From contig DASCQC010000023.1 in the NCBI GenBank assembly GCA_036012865.1, forward strand, positions 1 through 47,177: a DNA stretch of 47,177 nt, given 5' to 3'. Of this stretch, positions 33,766 through 42,949 are shown piece by piece. A program made the position numbers and the translations under genes. The notes below the pieces were generated by a model. It was not told where the DNA came from. It searched no databases and saw only the letters and a program-made list of their open reading frames with translations. Position 1 is the first letter of the stretch. Each line of letters begins with the position of its first letter. The stretch comes from DASCQC01 sp036012865. GTDB taxonomy: Bacteria > Pseudomonadota > Gammaproteobacteria > Comchoanobacterales > Comchoanobacteraceae.

Positions 33766-34788
33766 ATGATTTTAGAGACAAAGTCAATAGTTTTCAGTAA
33801 TAAATTAATTCACTGGCAATCGACCTACGGCAGAAACAACCTTCCTTGGCAGGAAAATAAAACTGCCTATCGAGTATGGGTGTCAGAAATCATGCTACAA
33901 CAAACACAAGTAAGCACCGTTATTAATTACTACGATAAATTTATTAAGGTGTTTCCTACCGTTGAAATACTAGCTAAAGCAGATCTTCAAGATGTTCTCG
34001 CTCAGTGGAGTGGTCTTGGGTTTTACAGAAGAGCTCAAAACTTACACAAATGTGCCCAAATAATCCATCATCAACACCAAAATATTTTTCCGCGCACAGC
34101 CTTAGAATTAAAACAACTACCGGGCATAGGCCGCTCCACAGCTGCAGCGATTTCATCGATCTGTTTTAATGCACCTGAAGCTATACTTGATGGCAATGTT
34201 AAGCGTGTTTTAACCCGATACTTTTATTTAACCCCCGAAGATCAAAAAGAAAAGGATATGATAACCCTAGCTCAAGCATTAGTACCGAAGCAAAAGAGTG
34301 GTCAATACACTCAAGCTATTATGGATATGGGTGCGACGATTTGTACTAAACATCAACCCAAATGTCCAAGCTGCCCTGTTAATTCTGATTGCATGAGTCA
34401 CAAAAATGGAATCATAAGTCACGTATTAACAACCAGAATCAAACAAAGAAAAGCTAACTATCACTACTTAATCATTGAAAATGATGATCACTGGTTGTTT
34501 AAATTAAGGGGAGAAGAAGGCATTTGGGCCAATTTATGGACACCTCCAGAATTTAAGACCCTCCATGACTTAAATTCAGTCATTAAACCTAGCAAACGAA
34601 TCAAATTGGCAACGACAAAGCATACGTTATCTCACATCATCATGAATATTACATTCTGGAAGTGTGATATCAATGACCTGAAACTCATGCCCAAGGGGAG
34701 CATAAGGTGGCACCCCTATCTATTGCCCACAGAGTTTGCAACCCCAAAACCTTTTACAACTTTACTCAAGGAGATACATAATGACTAG
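33766..34788 (+). CDS. mutY: Adenine DNA glycosylase MutY
   Basis: Removes adenine mispaired with 8-oxoguanine. The 340 residues from the chosen ATG contain Glu41 (VSEIMLQQTQV), the helix-hairpin-helix LPGIGRSTAAAI, the catalytic Asp in ILDGNVKRVL and the [4Fe-4S] motif C-x6-C-x2-C-x5-C (CTKHQPKCPSCPVNSDC). The C-terminal MutT-like 8-oxoG recognition domain follows (near 225-335). A TTG at 33754 would extend it by four residues. The end overlaps yggX by eight bases. Confidence 0.96.
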   Translation: MILETKSIVFSNKLIHWQSTYGRNNLPWQENKTAYRVWVSEIMLQQTQVSTVINYYDKFIKVFPTVEILAKADLQDVLAQWSGLGFYRRAQNLHKCAQIIHHQHQNIFPRTALELKQLPGIGRSTAAAISSICFNAPEAILDGNVKRVLTRYFYLTPEDQKEKDMITLAQALVPKQKSGQYTQAIMDMGATICTKHQPKCPSCPVNSDCMSHKNGIISHVLTTRIKQRKANYHYLIIENDDHWLFKLRGEEGIWANLWTPPEFKTLHDLNSVIKPSKRIKLATTKHTLSHIIMNITFWKCDINDLKLMPKGSIRWHPYLLPTEFATPKPFTTLLKEIHND

Positions 34789-35059
34789 AATAGTTCATTG
34801 TCGATTTTATGACCAAGACTTACCTGGCCTAGATACCCCTCCCTACCATGGAAGCCTTGGCCAAAAAATTCATGACTCAATATCCAAACAAGCCTGGGAC
34901 CAATGGCTTGAACATCAAACCAAACTTATCAACGAGTACCATTTAAGCACAATCGACCCCGAATCTATACAATTCATTGAAAATCAAATGATTGCCTTTT
35001 TATTTGAAAAAAAGACTGAATTACCCCCCAAATTCAAACCCCAAGAAACTAAAGAATAG
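34781..35059 (+). CDS. yggX: YggX-type Fe(II) trafficking/oxidative protection protein
   Basis: The 92-residue protein matches YggX from its first residues: TRIVHCRFYDQDLPGLDTPP, SLGQKIHDSISKQAWDQWL, then HQTKLINEYHLS and QMIAFLFE. Cys7 is the conserved reactive cysteine. The ATG at 34781 has a perfect AAGGAG nine bases upstream; an ORF start at 34736 is inside mutY and should be ignored. mutY-yggX coupling is conserved in gammaproteobacteria and fits a joint oxidative-damage role. Confidence 0.94.
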   Translation: MTRIVHCRFYDQDLPGLDTPPYHGSLGQKIHDSISKQAWDQWLEHQTKLINEYHLSTIDPESIQFIENQMIAFLFEKKTELPPKFKPQETKE

Positions 35060-35060
35060 C

Positions 35061-35089
35061 TTGACTCAGACTCAACTAATTAGTTTAAT
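35061..35089 (+). promoter_or_regulatory. Promoter of tRNA-Phe
   Basis: TTGACT (35061-35066) and TTTAAT (35084-35089) are separated by 17 bases. The likely start lies within a few bases of the tRNA 5' end at 35099, so the leader is very short. Confidence 0.6.
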
Positions 35090-35098
35090 AACAGGGTT

Positions 35099-35171
35099 GG
35101 CCAGATAGCTCAGTCGGTAGAGCAAGGGACTGAAAATCCCTGTGTCGGTGGTTCGATTCCACCTCTGGCCA
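35099..35171 (+). tRNA. tRNA-Phe (anticodon GAA)
   Basis: A 73-base cloverleaf with acceptor GGCCAGA/TCTGGCC, anticodon loop CTGAAAA, T-loop GTTCGATTC and discriminator A. No CCA is encoded. Confidence 0.97.
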
Positions 35172-35172
35172 T

Positions 35173-35457
35173 CTACGACCCCTCAGCCTTTGATGGCTTT
35201 TCTTTCAGTTGCCAGTGCTTACTAAATAAATTCCTTATAGTCACCAATTGAGACCCTAAATGAGCCACGGTAAAAATAAATAACAGAAACATGATGAGTA
35301 TATCCCCACCAACATGAGTCATGATCGGTCTTCTTAATGGCTCGAACATAATTAATAATAAAACAATTCCAGTACAAGATATTGATACAAGTAACAAATA
35401 TCTCCATGTAAACATCCACCACAACTTGAATGACACCCAATATGAAATCTTGTCCAT
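35173..35457 (-). CDS. Small two-helix membrane protein, unknown
   Basis: The 94-residue protein has two hydrophobic segments (about 17-38 and 48-68) and a charged C-terminal tail (KHWQLKEKPSKAEGS). It is not recognised. GGAG six bases before the ATG supports the start; oddly, the 12 bases GGAGCGTGTATG are identical around the groES start. Its stop lies two bases from the end of convergent tRNA-Phe. ORFs in other frames over the same bases look like shadows. Confidence 0.6.
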   Translation of the reverse strand: MDKISYWVSFKLWWMFTWRYLLLVSISCTGIVLLLIMFEPLRRPIMTHVGGDILIMFLLFIFTVAHLGSQLVTIRNLFSKHWQLKEKPSKAEGS

Positions 35458-35646
35458 ACACGCTCCGCTAACGATTAATCTAATCTATATTATCAATATC
35501 ATAACACCCTATCCATCATTATGCACAAAAGAACAATAAATAATTAACACAAAAAACATATCTTAACCTATGATCTATCATTTTTTATTTAACACGACAT
35601 TTGTCTATTAGATATTCTTGCCGAAGCTTATCTTTCCATCTAATAT
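35458..35646. other. Intergenic, AT-rich, no feature recognised apart from the groEL terminator beside it
   Basis: The span between the groEL terminator and the small membrane protein is strongly AT-rich and has no convincing ORF or RNA gene. It should contain the membrane protein's promoter, but no clear -35/-10 pair stands out. Confidence 0.4.
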
Positions 35647-35673
35647 AAAAAGCCCGCATTAAGCAGGCTTTTT
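35647..35673 (-). terminator. Rho-independent terminator of groES-groEL
   Basis: AAAAAGCC, CGC, loop ATTAA, GCA, GGCTTTTT forms a near-perfect stem of about ten pairs with one mismatch, 24 bases past the groEL stop. The A/T flanks make it usable in both directions. Confidence 0.8.
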
Positions 35674-35696
35674 ATAAGAATAAGAGTTGGAGGAAT

Positions 35697-37358
35697 TTAC
35701 ATCATTCCGCCCATGCCTCCCATGCCACCCATGCCGCCCATACCGGCTGCAGCGGCACCACCGTCATCGTCTTTATCCTTAGGCTCATCCGTGATTAAGC
35801 ATTCTGTAGTGATCATCATGCCAGCCACTGATGCAGCATTTTGTAATGCGCATCGAGTCACTTTAGTAGGGTCTAAAATACCCATTTCAATCATATCACC
35901 ATACTCACCTGTTGCTGCGTTATAACCAAAACTTCCTGAGTTTTGATCAACTTTATGAACAACAACAGAAGCCTCACCGCCTGCGTTTGAAACAATCTTA
36001 CGCAAGGGAGCAGTTAAAGCATTTTTAACAGCCCTAATACCTGCTTGGCGATCTGGGTTTTCTGATTGATAACTATCAAGAGAAGCTCTCACACGAAGAA
36101 GCGCTACGCCCCCTCCTGGAACAACGCCGTCTTCGACTGCAGCACGCGTTGCATTCAAAGCATCTTCAACACGAGCTTTCTTTTCTTTCATCTCAAGTTC
36201 AGTTGCTGCTCCCACACGGATAACTGCAACACCCCCTGATAATTTAGCCAAGCGCTCTTGAAGTTTCTGTTTATCATAATCAGAGTCACTGTTATCTATC
36301 TCTGAACGAATTCGATCTATTTGAGCTGAAATAGCTTGTGCATCACCTACCCCATCAACGATGGTTGTTTCTTCTTTAGTGATAACGACTCGCTTGGCAG
36401 AACCCAGGTCTTCTAAGGTAGCAGATTCTAACTTACGACCTGTTTCTTCAGTGATAACAGTTCCTGCGGTTAAGACTGCAATATCCTGCATCATGGCCTT
36501 ACGTCTATCACCAAAGCCAGGAGCTTTAACAGCACAAACTTTAACCACACCTCTCATGGAGTTAACGACTAAGGTAGCTAATGCACCACCTTCTACATCT
36601 TCCGCCATAATAAGCAGTGGACGCCCTGATTTAGCAACAGCCTCTAACACTGGAATCAGTTCTGGCATGGATGAAATCTTCTTATCTGCCAATAAAATAT
36701 ACGGATTCTCAAGTTCACATGACATGTTTTGCTGATTATTCACAAAATAAGGAGATAAATAACCTCTATCAAATTGCATACCTTCAACAGTTTCCATCTC
36801 ATTGGTTAATTTATTACCCTCTTCAACTGAAATAACACCTTCTTTACCGACAGCTTCCATCGCCTTTGCAATAGTTTCTCCTACAGAAGTATCACCGTTG
36901 GAAGAAATGGTTGCCACTTTTTGAATAGCTTCTGAATCAGAACATGCGGTTGATAACTTCTGTAGTTCATCACAGATGATCATAGCAGCTTCATCAATAC
37001 CTCTTTTAACTTCCATACAGTTATGACCTGCAGCCACTAACTTATTACCTTCACTAAAAATAGCTCTGGTTAGCAAGGTAGATGTTGTCGTACCATCGCC
37101 TGCACCATCGTTAGTTTTAGCTGCAGCTATTCTAACCATGTTTGCGGCTAATTGCCAAATTTTGTCTTTAAAGTGAATAGACTTAGCTACTGTTACACCA
37201 TCTTTGGTCACTTTTTGTCCACCAAACTCATCTTCAATGGCCACGTTTCGACCCAATGGCCCTAAGGTTATCTCAACCGTATCAGCTAGTATATCAACAC
37301 CTCGTGCCATGCTTGTACGACACTCGTGCCCACTGGTTATATTTTTTGGATTTCCCAT
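35697..37358 (-). CDS. groL: Chaperonin GroEL (60 kDa)
   Basis: The 553 residues include GRNVAIED, the ATP-site DGAGDGTTT (near 86-94), EGMQFDRGYLSPYFV, LATLVVN, KAPGFGDRRKAMMQDIA, VEDALNATRAAVEDGVVPGG and the flexible Gly-Gly-Met tail (GGMGGMGGMGGMM). It forms the double-ring folding chamber closed by GroES. AGAGGT lies eight bases upstream of the ATG. It follows groES by 20 bases and ends at a strong terminator. The sequence looks complete and conserved. Confidence 0.99.
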   Translation of the reverse strand: MGNPKNITSGHECRTSMARGVDILADTVEITLGPLGRNVAIEDEFGGQKVTKDGVTVAKSIHFKDKIWQLAANMVRIAAAKTNDGAGDGTTTSTLLTRAIFSEGNKLVAAGHNCMEVKRGIDEAAMIICDELQKLSTACSDSEAIQKVATISSNGDTSVGETIAKAMEAVGKEGVISVEEGNKLTNEMETVEGMQFDRGYLSPYFVNNQQNMSCELENPYILLADKKISSMPELIPVLEAVAKSGRPLLIMAEDVEGGALATLVVNSMRGVVKVCAVKAPGFGDRRKAMMQDIAVLTAGTVITEETGRKLESATLEDLGSAKRVVITKEETTIVDGVGDAQAISAQIDRIRSEIDNSDSDYDKQKLQERLAKLSGGVAVIRVGAATELEMKEKKARVEDALNATRAAVEDGVVPGGGVALLRVRASLDSYQSENPDRQAGIRAVKNALTAPLRKIVSNAGGEASVVVHKVDQNSGSFGYNAATGEYGDMIEMGILDPTKVTRCALQNAASVAGMMITTECLITDEPKDKDDDGGAAAAGMGGMGGMGGMGGMM

Positions 37359-37378
37359 AATTTTTACCTCTCTTTAAG

Positions 37379-37690
37379 TTATTCAACAATTGCCATAACA
37401 TCATCTTCACGAAGAACTAAACAGCCCTCTTGAAGAGATTTAATCTCGGTACCAGCATATTTATTAAAAATTACTTTATTACCAACTTGCATTTCCATGT
37501 CAGCATAGCTGCCATTATCTAAACGAGTACCTCGTCCAACAGCTAAAACTTCACCAATCTGAGGTTTGGAATTACTGCCTTCTGTGTCAGGAATATAAAT
37601 TCCTGCGGATGTTTTAGTTTCTTCAGGCTCAACCCTTACAATAAGTCGATCGCCTAATGGCTTCATAGCCAATTCTACATTTACTGACAT
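37379..37690 (-). CDS. groS: Co-chaperonin GroES (10 kDa)
   Basis: The lid of the GroEL chamber: KPLGDRLIVRVEPEETKTSA, the mobile loop AGIYIPDTEG, VGNKVIFNKYAGTEI and VLREDDVMAI. At 103 residues it is slightly longer than the usual 95-97, through a short N-terminal addition (MSVNVELA). AGGAG lies six bases before the ATG. First gene of the operon. Confidence 0.98.
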   Translation of the reverse strand: MSVNVELAMKPLGDRLIVRVEPEETKTSAGIYIPDTEGSNSKPQIGEVLAVGRGTRLDNGSYADMEMQVGNKVIFNKYAGTEIKSLQEGCLVLREDDVMAIVE

Positions 37691-37726
37691 ACACGCTCCT
37701 AGAGTTTAATTAATGTCTACCATGTA

Positions 37727-37754
37727 TATATGGTTTTACATAGTCAATTACAAG
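37727..37754 (-). promoter_or_regulatory. Sigma-32-like heat-shock promoter of groES-groEL
   Basis: On the minus strand CTTGTAA (37748-37754), 14 bases, then CCATATA (37727-37733) resembles the sigma-32 consensus CTTGAAA-N11-16-CCCCATNT. The same bases can be read as TTGTAA-N17-TATATA for sigma-70. The predicted start gives a leader of about 30 bases. Confidence 0.5.
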
Positions 37755-37859
37755 TGTTATTTTACTTTTATATAAAAATGAACCTTACTCTTAATTAATA
37801 CACGCTTGAATAATCAATCTGTAAAACGTAAAATCACTAGGTCATACAGGACATATCAA

Positions 37860-38978
37860 ATGAACCAAGACCTTATTAATCTAGCGCAAAAGCTAATTCA
37901 ATTTCAGTCCATCACTCCGCACGGAGACGCCATTCATCAGTACATTAAAGATTATTTAGAGGCCCTATCCTTTCGAACTGAAGTTATTAAATTTGAAGAA
38001 GTTTCTAATTTATGGGCTTCATTTGGGACAGGTTCTCCTCACATACTCCTAGCAGGACATTCTGACGTTGTACCCCCGGGTGATCTTTCATCGTGGAAGC
38101 ATGACCCTTTTAGTGGAACCATAGAGCAAGGTAGACTCTATGGCAGGGGGGCTTGTGACATGAAGGGAAACTTAGCAGCCATGATGATGGCCGCCAAAGA
38201 AATCATTCAATCTAATCATTTTACAGGAACACTCAGTCTACTCATTACCTCTGATGAAGAAGGCCCCGCTATTCATGGTACTAAAAGAATGATCCCATGG
38301 CTGAAGCAAAAAGACATTTATTTTGATTATACCATTGTTGGGGAACCCTCAAGCTCTCAAAAAGTTGGCGACACCCTTCGCATTGGGAGGAGAGGTTCGC
38401 TGAATTTAGAACTCAACATGACACAACAACAGCATCATGTAGCCTATGCCCCAGCCTCAACAGCTATCACGATGCTAGTTGAGCTTTTAAACCGGCTACA
38501 ATCCATTCAGTTTAAAGCTCACCCCTACTTTCCAGATACCCAGCTTGCCATAACTCATATTTTTACGGATAACGATGCTCATAATATTATACCCAACCAA
38601 GCCAACGCCTGGGTTAATATTCGATTCAACCCCAGTGACACTTTTGATTCGCTCAAAAAGACCCTCGAAAATACAATAGGCAACCTATCAAACCATACTC
38701 ACTTACAGTGGATTGAATCAGCTAGTCCCTTCATAAGCGCCCCCAATAAACTTGCCAATGCATTTAAAACAAGCATATCAAATGAGCTCGGTATTATCCC
38801 TGAATATAACACAGGGGGAGGCACATCAGATGCCCGGTTTCTGCAAGAAATTTCCAATGAAATTATCGAGTTTGGATGCCTTAATGAATCAGCCCATAAA
38901 ATTGATGAAAACATCTTGATTGAAGATCTTAATAAGACCTTCAGAGTTTATTGTGAAGCCTTGAAGAATTTGCAATAA
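37860..38978 (+). CDS. dapE: Succinyl-diaminopimelate desuccinylase
   Basis: Zinc M20-family hydrolase in the succinylase route to meso-diaminopimelate. The 372 residues show metal ligands in AGHSDVVPPGD, GRGACDMKGNLAAM, the catalytic glutamates in TSDEEGPAIHGT, VGEPSS, NIRFNP, the STGGGTSDARF equivalent NTGGGTSDARF, and a C-terminal histidine in ESAHKIDE. I start at the ATG at 37860, with AGGA about eight bases upstream; an upstream in-frame TTG at 37806 lacks support. Converges with holB, overlapping by 31 bases. Confidence 0.96.
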   Translation: MNQDLINLAQKLIQFQSITPHGDAIHQYIKDYLEALSFRTEVIKFEEVSNLWASFGTGSPHILLAGHSDVVPPGDLSSWKHDPFSGTIEQGRLYGRGACDMKGNLAAMMMAAKEIIQSNHFTGTLSLLITSDEEGPAIHGTKRMIPWLKQKDIYFDYTIVGEPSSSQKVGDTLRIGRRGSLNLELNMTQQQHHVAYAPASTAITMLVELLNRLQSIQFKAHPYFPDTQLAITHIFTDNDAHNIIPNQANAWVNIRFNPSDTFDSLKKTLENTIGNLSNHTHLQWIESASPFISAPNKLANAFKTSISNELGIIPEYNTGGGTSDARFLQEISNEIIEFGCLNESAHKIDENILIEDLNKTFRVYCEALKNLQ

Positions 38979-39844
38979 TGCCACCGAAGAGCCAGCAATA
39001 TTTCTTCCCAAATGATCTCTTTATTCCAAACAACACTTCGATGCAAGCGCTTAGAAAATTTTGACAGAATATAGTACCATTCAATCAGAAAGATACTTGC
39101 TTTTTTATTCATTCCCTCCTCATCTTGCAGTACTCTACAAATCTGAATCTGCATTAAATGAACCCACTGGAGAATATCATCTGGAACAGGCTCTAACTCG
39201 GATAAGGGTTTAGTAGGATTCATACAATTGGATAAAAACTCATTCACTTGAGTCAAATTCATACCTTTAGCTATTAAAGGCCTATTGGCGGATAAAATCA
39301 TTCGAAGTTCACTTTCCTGCAGTGAACAATTCAACTGACCTTTTAGCCACTGGGTTGCCATTGAAACATCGATTGAATTCGCATTAAAGACAATGCATCG
39401 ACTTAAAATAGTTGGTAATAACAACGCATCATTTTCAACCCCCAAAATAAAAACCGCATGCGCAGGAGGCTCCTCCAGAATTTTGAGTAACGCATTGGAG
39501 GCTTGCAAAGTTAATTTTTCAGCAAAAGGGATATAAACAATTCTTTTACTAGCTGAACGAGGCTTAAGGTATATAAAATTTAAAATAGATCTAATATCAT
39601 CAATAGCCACTGACTTGTCATTCACAGCCTCCCAATAATCGGGGTGAGAATTACTTTTCATTAATTGACACTGCTGACACTTATGACAAACATTATGCTC
39701 ACAAATCAGAGACTGTATCCATGACTTAATCATAGCATCAACCCCCAAACCGTTCTCCGCTGTCACAATCAGAGATAATGGGTGAATTTGGTTATATTGC
39801 CTCAAATTATCATACAACAATTCGAGCCAGGGGTACTGATTCAT
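38948..39844 (-). CDS. holB: DNA polymerase III delta-prime subunit
   Basis: A 298-residue clamp-loader subunit. The zinc-binding cysteines lie in CEHNVCHKCQQC (near 48-59), followed by VAIDDIRSILNFIYLKPRSA, YIPFAEKLTLQASNALLKIL, EEPPAHAVFIL and the SRC motif in TILSRCIVF. The degenerate Walker A (TAENGLGVDA) suits the delta-prime subunit, which does not hydrolyse ATP. It overlaps tmk by four bases (ATGA), in the standard tmk-holB pair. Confidence 0.92.
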   Translation of the reverse strand: MNQYPWLELLYDNLRQYNQIHPLSLIVTAENGLGVDAMIKSWIQSLICEHNVCHKCQQCQLMKSNSHPDYWEAVNDKSVAIDDIRSILNFIYLKPRSASKRIVYIPFAEKLTLQASNALLKILEEPPAHAVFILGVENDALLLPTILSRCIVFNANSIDVSMATQWLKGQLNCSLQESELRMILSANRPLIAKGMNLTQVNEFLSNCMNPTKPLSELEPVPDDILQWVHLMQIQICRVLQDEEGMNKKASIFLIEWYYILSKFSKRLHRSVVWNKEIIWEEILLALRWHYCKFFKASQ

Positions 39845-40464
39845 AGTATAAATCTCTCTAACTCAGCCACAACTTGTTTGCGCACTTCTTCTTTAGGTAA
39901 TTCTGCATTAATGATTCGATATCTATCCGGAAACTGTTTGGCAAGATCAAGGTAAGTTTGTCTCACCCGATGAAAAAAAGCTTCCGTCTCTGATTCAATC
40001 CTATCCAAAGAGCGATTCACCATTCTTTTTTTAGAAACACTCATAGAAGCATCCAACAGTAAGGTTAAATCAGCTTCAAAGTCATTCAAAACAAAACGAT
40101 GTAAATGTTTGATAGTCCGAAGATCTATCTGACGACCTCCTCCTTGATAAGCATAGCTTGCATCAACAAACCTGTCTGTAATAACCCACCTTCCCTGTTC
40201 CAAGGCAGGTTGAATTCTTTGTTCAAATAATTGGGCTCGAGCTGCAAACATGAGTAACAACTCAGTTTTGCCAGCTAAAGCATCATCATGATGACTGATC
40301 AAAATATCTCTTATCTTTTCTGATATTTCTGTGCCACCAGGTTCTCGAGTGATAATAGGGTCTTCCAAATGATCTGTACTCCAGGCTTGTATCGTACTCA
40401 TGACTGTACTTTTACCCACCCCTTCCAGGCCCTCTACACTGATAAGCTTACCTTTATAATTCAT
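39841..40464 (-). CDS. tmk: Thymidylate kinase
   Basis: Phosphorylates dTMP to dTDP. The 207 residues have P-loop EGLEGVGKST (near 12-21), TREPGGTEISEKIRD, DRFVDASYAYQGGGRQI (DRY/H-type motif and the LID) and RMVNRSLDRIE. Four-base ATGA overlaps link it to mltG upstream and holB downstream, so the three are translated together. Confidence 0.96.
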   Translation of the reverse strand: MNYKGKLISVEGLEGVGKSTVMSTIQAWSTDHLEDPIITREPGGTEISEKIRDILISHHDDALAGKTELLLMFAARAQLFEQRIQPALEQGRWVITDRFVDASYAYQGGGRQIDLRTIKHLHRFVLNDFEADLTLLLDASMSVSKKRMVNRSLDRIESETEAFFHRVRQTYLDLAKQFPDRYRIINAELPKEEVRKQVVAELERFIL

Positions 40465-41411
40465 GAATTAACCCCTTTAATGACACTCAAATGCTCTTGA
40501 TATGTTTTGGAAAATGTATGGTAACCATATGAATTCAAAACATAGTAAAAATACTTTGTTTTCAATGGGTGCATGGCAGCCTCTAAACTATCTACGCCCG
40601 GGAAACAAAGTGGTCCAGGTGGCAACCCTTTGTGCATATAGGTATTGTACGGAGTATCCACATGAGTATCTTCTCGTGTGATCGGAACTTTCTTTTTAAG
40701 CCCGTACTGAACGCTTGCATCAATTTGTAACGGCATACCCACCTTGAGTCTATTGTAAATAACACTTGCAATTAGAGCCTTTTCATCTTTTTTTGCAGAC
40801 TCCATTTCAATCATAGAGGCAACGGTAATTGCGTCATCTAGCGTGGTAATGGGTAAATCTTCTTGGCGAGCACTCCATAATTCATCAAGCGTTGCATGCA
40901 TTCTTTTATAGGCTCTTGTCATTAAAGTTATACCCTTTTGACCCGAAGAAAAATAATAAGTATCAGGGTACAGCTTACCTTGAAGCTCCTCAAAAGAATC
41001 AATATCTAACTGCTTCAAGAGAGCCCCTTCATCGGAAGTTATAACCCGGCTGTTATGCTTCAAACTACCTAACACATCATATATATCATCCCCAGGTCTA
41101 ACCACCCACTTAAATTGAGCCTCATTACCTTGCACCAAGTCTCTTACAACAGATCGCCAACCCTGTGTCTCATCGAAGAAGTATACCCCTGCTTTAATTT
41201 TATGAGCCCGATGCGTGACATGAAAATAAATTCGGCAAAAAAATTCTGAAAAAATCAATTGATGATCGGTCAACACTGAGCAAACTTCGTGAGCTGATTG
41301 TCCGGAATCAATGGTAATGTACTGACTCTTGGCGTAACTTTGTAAAGGAAAAAACCATAGCAGTAACACTGCTATGTTAATGATCCGATTTCTCAAACAA
41401 TAACGATGCAT
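40461..41411 (-). CDS. mltG: Endolytic murein transglycosylase MltG (YceG)
   Basis: Inner-membrane lytic transglycosylase that terminates or releases nascent glycan strands. From the ATG at 41411 (316 residues) it opens with a membrane anchor (about 10-25, NIAVLLLWFFPL). The catalytic region is intact: VASMIEMESAKKDEKALIAS (catalytic Glu), VIYNRLKVGMPLQIDASVQYGL, and YNTYMHKGLPPGPLCFPGVD near the C-terminus. It is a little shorter than the usual 340. A longer ORF to 41606 would lie inside fabF and starts with unrelated sequence. The start overlaps fabF by 35 bases. pabC, often found between fabF and mltG, is absent. Confidence 0.93.
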   Translation of the reverse strand: MHRYCLRNRIINIAVLLLWFFPLQSYAKSQYITIDSGQSAHEVCSVLTDHQLIFSEFFCRIYFHVTHRAHKIKAGVYFFDETQGWRSVVRDLVQGNEAQFKWVVRPGDDIYDVLGSLKHNSRVITSDEGALLKQLDIDSFEELQGKLYPDTYYFSSGQKGITLMTRAYKRMHATLDELWSARQEDLPITTLDDAITVASMIEMESAKKDEKALIASVIYNRLKVGMPLQIDASVQYGLKKKVPITREDTHVDTPYNTYMHKGLPPGPLCFPGVDSLEAAMHPLKTKYFYYVLNSYGYHTFSKTYQEHLSVIKGVNS

Positions 41412-42618
41412 TCTGCCCACCAAAACCAAATGAATTAGATAAAACATAACGAGTATTAATGACATCTGCACCTCGACGAAGCAAATCAAATTCACAAGGC
41501 CCGTCAAGATTAATGCAGTTGATTGTCGGAGGAGCCATTTGATTTTGCAATGCCTGAATACAAAAAATAGCCTCCATCGAACCTGCAGCCCCCAGTGCAT
41601 GACCAAGGGATGATTTTGTAGAGGAGACTTTCAAAGTTGTGCCTCTGCCTTCAAAAACTTCCTTAATCGCATTAAGTTCAACCTGATCTCCAACTGGAGT
41701 TGATGTTGCATGGGCATTGATATAGCCAATATCCTCGGGTATAACTCCTGCCATCATCATCGATTGATGCATAACACTCTTGATACCCTCACCATCTGGG
41801 CTAGGGCGAGTTATGTGCGAATAAGCATCGGAAGACATCCCAAAACCTGACAGGTAAGCTAAAATATTTTGACCGCGTTTTTTAGCAAGATCTTCACGCT
41901 CCAACACGATCATCCCTGAACCCTCTGAACAGATAAAACCATCTCGATCTTTATCCCATGGTCGGGAGGATTCTTGAGGACTAAAGTTCTGGGATGAAGA
42001 AAGAGCTCTCAATGCGCCAAAACCACCCAAGGCCGTCTTAATTTCAAAATTTTCAGCTCCTCCAGTTATCACCATGTCAGCTTGACCAGACGCGATGAGC
42101 TGAGCCGCCATAATAATATTATGAGCCCCAGTCGCACATGCCGTCACAACAGAGAAACATGGACCTTTTGCTCCATAACGAGCACTGAGTACCCCAGGAA
42201 GAGAGCTAATAAGAGTACCCGGTATAAAATAAGGTGAGATACGTCGAGCACCCGCCTCATTGGCAACTGTGATGTTCTTTTCTAAAAAGTTAAGACCACC
42301 AATACCCGAACCAGCAATAACCGAAGTCCGATGAGGGTCATAGTAATCAGCTACAGCAGCATGCCGAATGGCTTGATCTGCAGCAGAAACACCATAGTTA
42401 ATAAACTTATCAAACCTCTTAAATTGTTGCGAGGATAGTAAGCCATCATCATTAAAGCCTTCGACTAGAGCTGCAAGCTTAGACCTGTAGTTGTGGTTTG
42501 CCCCTTCTACAATCTTTATGCCTGAGTCACCCTGGATTAAACGGCCCCAAACTTTTTTCACACAACAACCCAGTGGAGAAACTATCCCCAACCCAGTAAT
42601 TGCGACACGGTTAAACAT
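41377..42618 (-). CDS. fabF: 3-oxoacyl-ACP synthase II
   Basis: The 413-residue condensing enzyme elongates acyl-ACP with malonyl-ACP. Catalytic Cys161 in VTACATGAHN, the first His in NAHATSTPVGD and the second in SLGHALGAAG are all there, with FGFGGQNASL at the C-terminus. It follows acpP by three bases and has no clear SD, suggesting coupling. Confidence 0.96.
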   Translation of the reverse strand: MFNRVAITGLGIVSPLGCCVKKVWGRLIQGDSGIKIVEGANHNYRSKLAALVEGFNDDGLLSSQQFKRFDKFINYGVSAADQAIRHAAVADYYDPHRTSVIAGSGIGGLNFLEKNITVANEAGARRISPYFIPGTLISSLPGVLSARYGAKGPCFSVVTACATGAHNIIMAAQLIASGQADMVITGGAENFEIKTALGGFGALRALSSSQNFSPQESSRPWDKDRDGFICSEGSGMIVLEREDLAKKRGQNILAYLSGFGMSSDAYSHITRPSPDGEGIKSVMHQSMMMAGVIPEDIGYINAHATSTPVGDQVELNAIKEVFEGRGTTLKVSSTKSSLGHALGAAGSMEAIFCIQALQNQMAPPTINCINLDGPCEFDLLRRGADVINTRYVLSNSFGFGGQNASLLFEKSDH

Positions 42619-42621
42619 AAT

Positions 42622-42876
42622 TTAATTGTCTATTTGCTCTTTAGAAGCATTATTAATGAACTCAATGGCCTGACTTACTGAGGAAATTTTTTCAGCAGAT
42701 TCATCAGGAATATCAATATTAAACTCTTCTTCTAGCGCCATAACCAATTCAACTGAAGCTAAGGAATCAGCCCCTAAATCATCAACGAAAGATGATTCAA
42801 TTTTAACATCTGCCTCATCAACATCCAGTTCTTTAGAAACGATTTTAATCACTCTATCTTCTATATTCGCACTCAT
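42622..42876 (-). CDS. acpP: Acyl carrier protein
   Basis: An acidic carrier of 84 residues. The phosphopantetheine serine lies in DLGADSLASVELVMALEEEF (DSL motif). It is six or so residues longer than E. coli ACP. I prefer the ATG at 42876, with GGGG six bases upstream; the ATG at 42882 has GGGG directly against it and would add two residues. Confidence 0.97.
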   Translation of the reverse strand: MSANIEDRVIKIVSKELDVDEADVKIESSFVDDLGADSLASVELVMALEEEFNIDIPDESAEKISSVSQAIEFINNASKEQIDN

Positions 42877-42949
42877 TATCATCCCCTATATAGTAGTTAA
42901 ACAATTGCAGGTAATTCTATGTCATTTTGAAACAATTTCCAAGAAAAAT

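Noticed and set aside
35321..35539. 72-residue plus-strand ORF and a 79-residue minus-strand ORF over the small membrane protein
   Set aside because: Compositions look random; the 94-residue frame has helices and a good ribosome site.
36361..36735. 124-residue ORF antisense to groEL
   Set aside because: It mirrors the conserved groEL codons; no ribosome site and no independent features.
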